NCBI GenBank assembly: GCA_054601695.1
Contig: BAAHQB010000188.1
Coordinates: forward strand, 62,001-126,000
Reading direction: 5' to 3'
Source: Amorphochlora amoebiformis
Taxonomy: Eukaryota > Cercozoa > Chlorarachniophyceae
DNA: 64,000 bases
The notes under the pieces are model-generated. The model saw only the letters and a list, made by a program, of their open reading frames with translations, searched no databases and was not told where the DNA came from. How positions within the stretch are numbered: the stretch's first letter is position 1; every line of letters starts with the position of its first letter. Below are positions 1-64,000 of this stretch, in pieces. A program made the translations under genes and the position numbers.

Positions 1-78
<78 letters not shown>

Positions 79-133
79 TATATATGTATATATATATGTA
101 TATATGTTATACATAAATATATATACATACATA

Positions 134-203
<70 letters not shown>

Positions 204-313
204 TATGTGTGTGTATGTGTGTGCGTTTGTATTTATATGCGTGAAAATTAGTTTATAAGTATACATTCTATATACATTCTATATTTCATCTACACATATA
301 CAAGAACATATAC

Positions 314-352
<39 letters not shown>

Positions 353-408
353 TATATAGTGTATATATATATGTATATATACATTCATATGGATACAATA
401 TATGAGTA

Positions 409-440
<32 letters not shown>

Positions 441-441
441 T

Positions 442-476
<35 letters not shown>

Positions 477-498
477 ACGGGTGTGTGTGTTTTTCCAG
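1..498. repeat. (AT)n microsatellite, no gene seen
   Basis: Nearly pure AT/TA dinucleotide array with occasional TG/CA steps. No island with coding character is visible before the first candidate exon at 499. Confidence 0.9.
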
Positions 499-6145
<5,647 letters not shown>

Positions 6146-7968
6146 TCAAAGGAGTTTCAGATTTCGTCGTACCTTACTGTTATCCCCCCGGCCGCGGTAG
6201 TGCCTGCCGCGGCCACGTCCCCGGCCGCGCCCATGTTCCGACGACTTATTCCTGTTGCTCGGTCTTCGCTTGTCGACCTTCAACTCCTCACCGTTCAGCT
6301 TAACAGGCCGGGCTTTTATTGCGGCCTCGACTGACTCCTTCTCAGAGTAGTGCACAAAGCAATACTTGTGGTCCGGGTGGGGGATCTGAATCTCCCGAAT
6401 AGTTCCGAACTCTGCAAATTTCCGTTCGATATCAACCTTCTCAACCCCGTCCGGTAGATTGCTCACGTACAAGGTGAGGGCAATGTTCTCTGGATCGTTG
6501 AAGTTGAAGCTCGACTTTCCAGATTTTCCGCCACGGCCTGCTTTCTTTCCGTTCCTCCCTCCGCGAGTGCTTTTGACCTCTACATCTGCAGCTTTATCTA
6601 CAACCGGTTTTGCAGGTGCGACGGCTGCAGGGGTAGTGGCAGTAGTCGGGGATGGAGTCGCATTAGCAATAGCAGGAGCCGTCTGTGAACGAGCTTGAGA
6701 ATCCCGCATCCGCATGGCCCAGGACTTGGGACCAGCCTTGACGGGGGTGTCCTTCATTACGGGTTTATTCTCCTTCTCCCCACCTTTCTTGCTTTCCCAC
6801 TTGGAAGCGTTCCCGTCCTTTCGGTTCCGCTTGGGGTTCTTCACTTTTTTGGTAGCGGTCGGGGCTGGTGGTTGAATCGTCTGTTCTTCGGGAGAATCTC
6901 CTTTGCTGGCTTCCTTCGAATCAGAAGAGGGACCAGAGGGCTCCGATATAGGCTTCACGGGGGTGGCATCTTCCACAGGCTTCTCCTCTTCGATGGGGGG
7001 CTGCTCCGTAGAAGGCTTCGGTGTTGGCTTTTCCACCACAACCGTCTCGACAGCCGTCTCAGCCTGCGTCTTAACTTCAACCTCAGGAGGAGGGACCTCC
7101 TTTTTGTCGATAGTCTTGGCTTCCTTTTCCTTGGATTCCATGATGATGGAGTCGGTCTTCTGGGTCTCTTCTGTCTTCTTGAATGAGGACGTATCCTCAA
7201 CCTTGCCCGAAATGGATGCCGCCTTCTGTGGCGGGCGCGGTAGATAGCGCAGAATGTCGTTGCAAACGTAGAACTGCCTGGTTTTGCCTGAAACATGATA
7301 CCTAGGTGAGATACATGGACATTTGTCATGCAGAGTTAAGAGTTACCAAGCTGAGATCCCCGCTGACCGAGGACAAACGTTTGCACGAAGTCTTCAGGCT
7401 CCGCACCCTTGCCGGAGAGATGTAACCGTCCTGTTGCCGTATTTAGCGGAAATAACCACGACTCGATAGCTTATTAGAGTGTACCTGTCACGACGATAAG
7501 CACACCGCCATTCGGAGCACCCTGCGAATCTACGTGGTCGACGATTATCTTCTCGTAGCTTTTGAAAAAAAAAAAAACATGCATGTAAGTTAGTTGTGCG
7601 CATCCCCAGCTAACGTAACGTTAATCACCTTATAGTCTCCAGCACCTTATAGATGTTCTGTGATATCAAATGAAATTTAGTGCAGTATCCCAGGAGCAAA
7701 AGATGTAGATCCGTGTCAAGTCATTGGTTTTAGATTGTTCGGATGGCTATGGCGTCCTACAACAGTTGGGGGGTCGCACCTGTTGGCCAGAAACGATGTT
7801 AGGATCCTTTCCGTCCTCAATTCTGGTGAATTTGGAGTCATCCATGTAGAATTGATGCGTCTTCTTCGGATCCCGACGGATGGTCGTGTAATAGATTTTC
7901 ACGAACTTGTTGGCCACATCCGTTGCTTCGACGGCAACAGTCTTTTTCAGAACATTATCAGAGGTCAT
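6146..7968 (-). CDS. G3BP: G3BP-type stress-granule protein (NTF2 + RRM + RGG)
   Basis: Five exons: 7968-7780, 7657-7629, 7558-7485, 7430-7347 and 7287-6146, about 505 residues. The introns are only 54 to 122 bp. Exons 1-5 build an NTF2-like domain (DVANKFVKIYY, DSQGAPNGGVLIVVTG, EDFVQTFVL, FYVCNDILRY). A long acidic, Pro/Thr/Lys-rich linker follows. Next comes one RRM with RNP2 LYVSNL and RNP1 HKYCFVHY, and a Gly-Arg tail (GRGRGRGRHYRGRG). This order and length match the G3BP family, which binds RNA and nucleates stress granules in the cytoplasm. The start is the first ATG of the NTF2 exon. Phases agree at every join. A GT just before the stop (AAG/GTACGA) could allow a different C-terminus. 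The gene has ordinary codon use and no microsatellite introns, unlike its neighbours. Confidence 0.93.
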
Positions 7969-8130
7969 CCGAAGAGATTCTCCTTCGAAAAAGTGGGAGG
8001 GGTCCGTTTCGCGCGCCGTATAGGTCAGCTGAGACGCCTAGCTGTGTGAAAAGGCCAGCCTCTCTCCACGCAACTGAGTTCTCAGCCGAACTTTTCTTTT
8101 CGATTTGTTAAAAGTCGGCTAGAATTCCAC
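7969..8130. promoter_or_regulatory. Short divergent promoter region
   Basis: Only 162 bp separate the start codons of the G3BP-type gene (-) and the TMEM70-family gene (+), so both promoters and both 5' UTRs must fit here or overlap. No clear TATA box was seen. The region is free of AT arrays. Confidence 0.6.
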
Positions 8131-11878
<3,748 letters not shown>

Positions 11879-12855
11879 ATTCGACTATAGATAGTAGAGA
11901 TTCTCTAGTCTAAGGCGTTGTTGATTAGTTGGGTAGGTTTTACTAGATTGATAATGGTACTCGCTAATGTTTCGTAACAGTGCTCTGCGCCGGGTTCTCA
12001 CTAGTCTAGTATCTCTAGTATCTAGACCATTAATTCAGGCTGTACATGTACAATCTAGATTAGTTAAATCGGATCTATTAGGGACTAAATCTAGTAAATA
12101 ATTAGAATAAACTAGATAAAGATCGTACTTAAGAAGACATCAGAACATGTATTTAGTATCTAGACTCTGGACTAGTCTTTCGTTATTTAAGCTAGATATC
12201 GTCGATATCGTATGGAGTGCTAGTAACTAGAGAAATTATAATTTTAAACTTATTAAATTATATCTAGTATATAGTGATCCGGATAGTTACTATTCATGGC
12301 CCTGGTAAAAGGTCTAGAAGGTACTATAAGTGTGAACTTATAAGATTCATAACTTGATGTTAATTTAGATTTATACTTCGTGCTGTGCGCACCGGGATAC
12401 AATTTTAGACAAACCTGGCATCGTCTACACCGTGGCCTAATTATCTAGACATCTAGATTATAAAAGCCTACGACTAGTATGATGTAGCACGGTATCGTCT
12501 AATATCTACAAATCCACAAGAATTTCGCATGATTTCGCGTCAAGATAAGTGGCCCATCTGTCACGCGATCGCATGGAATCCGGAATCCATGAGAAATTTC
12601 TGGAATTTGAGTGATATTATCAAGTTATTATGTGGACATAATTTATATGTGTTTTATGCATATGTATGTATATCAAGATTTATGCTAATAACTATGTACA
12701 GCTACCAGCATACATGTTAATTATATATATATTATATATATATATATAGATATATTAGGTATATAGACATATATATATATATATATGTATGTATGTATAT
12801 ATATATATATATAAACACAATTATATATATATATATATATATATAAACACAATTG

Positions 12856-12934
<79 letters not shown>

Positions 12935-12940
12935 ACCCAT
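11879..12940. other. Convergent intergenic spacer, strongly CTAG-rich
   Basis: Between the stop codons of the TMEM70-family gene (+) and the RINT1-type gene (-). Roughly 11890-12480 is packed with CTAG, TCTAGA and ACTAGT steps, not AT repeats. AT and CA arrays fill 12720-12925. No gene was recognised. Confidence 0.7.
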
Positions 12941-31363
<18,423 letters not shown>

Positions 31364-31742
31364 CTACTCATACAATCCACAAATAATAGATGCCAAAAAG
31401 TTTAAAAAAAAAATAGTAAGTAATAAGAGGTCCGGGTTTCAAGTCTCGTACGGGCACCTGTACTGACTACGATTTTGTGTTATACGTTTGTATTCCTTAC
31501 CTTTTTCATTATTTTTCGCCGTCATTATCTTCGTTATCTCTCCGTGTATCTCTCTCTCTCTCTTCCTATTATCTCTCTCTTTTTCTCTCTGTCTCTCACC
31601 ACTCTCCGCCCTTCAGTGGGATACACGTCATCGGAATGGTGGTTAGAGATACCCAATGCTCCCATTTTCAAGACAAAGGATATGTAACAAACATTACGTG
31701 CTCCCATGGGCCGTAAGCATTATTTACATACTCACACGGCAG

Positions 31743-39390
<7,648 letters not shown>

Positions 39391-39861
39391 TCATCTGCAT
39401 CGTATTGTCTGCCATTGTCTGTCGTCGCAGTCCACATCGTCGTCCGCTTTTTCGTCTACATCGTCATCGTCGGTCCTCCTCCACTGCATGTCGTCGCCGA
39501 TGTTCGCCGTCGTCTCGTCGCTGCTATACGTATCTACAATCCTGCGACAACCTAGATGGGAGAGGAGCCTTAGAGGGAAGGAGAGGGAAGTTGGGCCTTG
39601 CAGACGGCCGAGAGTCCGAGACCCATTCAAGTGTGACACTGCACTGTGTGTCCCGAGGTGTGACTATGCGTGATATTTCTAGGAAATCAGTATCCCTTCT
39701 TCCCATGACGGACACGTGTATTTCCAGGAGAACCCGATTTTATCTCAACTCTTCCATATCAAAGATATCTATTCTCAATACTTCTTATATGTCTCTCCTG
39801 GCACGTGTCTGAAATCCGCAATGGCGGTGGGTCTGATTGCGTTGGCCGCTGTGGCGGTCAT
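39391..39861 (-). CDS. Tentative small gene X with acidic C-terminus
   Basis: Candidate exons: 39861-39782 (starts [17 protein letters not shown]), 39678-39638 and 39551-39391 (TGA), with ordinary introns of 103 and 86 bp and matching phases, giving about 93 residues. The last exon is rich in Asp ([12 protein letters not shown]). No family was recognised. The opposite strand also has open frames, including a plus-strand ORF at 39716-39985 with a hydrophobic segment, so strand and structure are uncertain. Support comes from the flanking layout: a CTAG-rich spacer on its 3' side and a divergent partner on its 5' side. Confidence 0.35.
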
Positions 39862-40254
39862 ATCTCATGGGACAATGCGTCCCCTTCGAAGAACAGGGGT
39901 GGAAGGCCTTCGGAATGATTTAAGGCGACAAACTAGAGGTGTATTGCTGCAACCTCATCAAATCTCGAGAAAAAATCGAACATGAAAGCATCTACATTCC
40001 GAAGCCAAGCGAAATGAGCGCGAATAATCCCCATAAAAACCCAATACTCATCTCATCGTCTCTGTACTTCCTCTTTGATCCGTCTTTATCCTCTTCTTAA
40101 GTCCCTCATTCTCTCACACACTCTAACTTCATATTTTCATACATATTCATATGTCTATATATTTGCACCCATCACGATCTAACTGCGACACAGCATATAT
40201 GCATATGCATATACCCATAGAAAGCATAAATCAATCCTCTATATAATCGAGTTC
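39862..40254. promoter_or_regulatory. Putative divergent promoter region
   Basis: Non-repetitive, moderately CT-rich DNA between tentative gene X (-) and gene S (+). No specific motif was recognised. Confidence 0.35.
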
Positions 40255-42882
<2,628 letters not shown>

Positions 42883-42978
42883 ACAAAAAAAAAAAAGAAG
42901 AAAAACAAATGGACGAAATATAATATATATATACATACATACATATATATATTTATATGTATATATATATATGTATAC

Positions 42979-43014
<36 letters not shown>

Positions 43015-43095
43015 GTATATGTATAAGTGAAGAAAGCTAAGAAATATTAAAAAGAAGGTTACAGCCTTCCCATATATCGAATACCATATCTAATG

Positions 43096-43174
<79 letters not shown>

Positions 43175-43500
43175 ATATGTATATATAAATGATATATAAT
43201 GTATTTATCCATATATATCAATATACATACATATATACATATATATACACACATATATATATATATATACATATAATATAATAATAATATAATATATATT
43301 TATATATACATATATATATATATATAATATATGTTATGTATATATATATATATATATATATTATATCTATAATATGTCGTTTATACACATATGTACATAT
43401 TTATATTTAAATAATATATATATATATATATATATGTGTGTGTATATATTATGCACATATATATATATATATATATATTATATACATATAGGCTCTCTAG
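42883..43500. other. Spacer between gene S and the helicase, mainly AT arrays
   Basis: Same-strand spacer. An island at 43025-43095 contains a possible short exon (AAG/CTAAGAAATATTAAAAAGAA, then a GT), which could be 5' helicase sequence, but it could not be phased. Confidence 0.5.
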
Positions 43501-63824
<20,324 letters not shown>

Positions 63825-63924
63825 GTATTTATGCTGTATACATACATATATATATATATATATATATGTGTGTGTTTGTGTGTGTGTGTGAACGCCAGGC
63901 TAATCTTAAAGGTATGTATGCTGT

Positions 63925-63963
<39 letters not shown>

Positions 63964-64000
63964 CGCCAGACTAATTCTAGTATGTGTATATATATATATA

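Noticed and set aside
6459-7247. Plus-strand ORFs opposite the G3BP-type gene
   Set aside because: They are shadows of a well-supported minus-strand gene with NTF2 and RRM motifs.
31426-31460. tRNA-like T-arm (GGTCCGGGTTTCAAGTCTCG then TACGGGCACC)
   Set aside because: No matching 5' acceptor arm, D-arm or anticodon arm, and the T-stem pairs poorly. It could be a worn SINE fragment.

Overview
Nuclear DNA of a eukaryote, probably a protist or alga; the lineage cannot be fixed from the sequence. The evidence is short exons with GT-AG borders, eukaryote-only protein families, TTAGGG-type telomeric repeats inside the sequence, and a Ty1/copia retrotransposon. Most of the window is (AT)n microsatellite. 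Real coding sequence lies in short islands of 24 to about 240 bp between the arrays, so long ORFs of the YIYIYI type are artefacts.

Joining islands by GT/AG and by reading-frame phase gives these gene models, left to right: gene A (+, ends 4283, unrecognised); a G3BP-type NTF2/RRM/RGG protein (-, 6146-7968); a TMEM70/TMEM186-family mitochondrial membrane protein (+, 8131-11878); a RINT1/Tip20/MAG2-type ER-Golgi tether (-, 12941-31363, about 26 exons); gene P (+, about 31743-38570, unrecognised, coiled coil plus basic Gly/Arg/Ser region); a small tentative gene X (-, 39391-39861); gene S (+, 40255-42882, small membrane protein); and a Tudor-DEAD-box RNA helicase (+, 43501 to beyond the window end, 23 exons seen). 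From gene A to gene S the strands alternate strictly, giving divergent starts and convergent ends. Convergent ends are separated by unusual CTAG-rich spacers.

The helicase introns are built largely of telomere-like repeats, (CCCTAA)n or (TTAGGG)n, often running to within a few bases of the splice sites. At several borders the GT or AG appears to be made from the telomeric unit itself. A 4662-bp copia element with two LTRs that read as identical sits in one helicase intron.

The most striking pattern is 'exon-edge echoes'. Beside many exons the introns hold partial copies of the exon's own edge, spaced by AT arrays. Copies of the 5' edge lie upstream and copies of the 3' edge lie downstream. 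Together with the telomeric introns this suggests an unusual mode of intron growth. All gene joins are by eye from splice motifs and phase; no alignment, RNA or database search was available.
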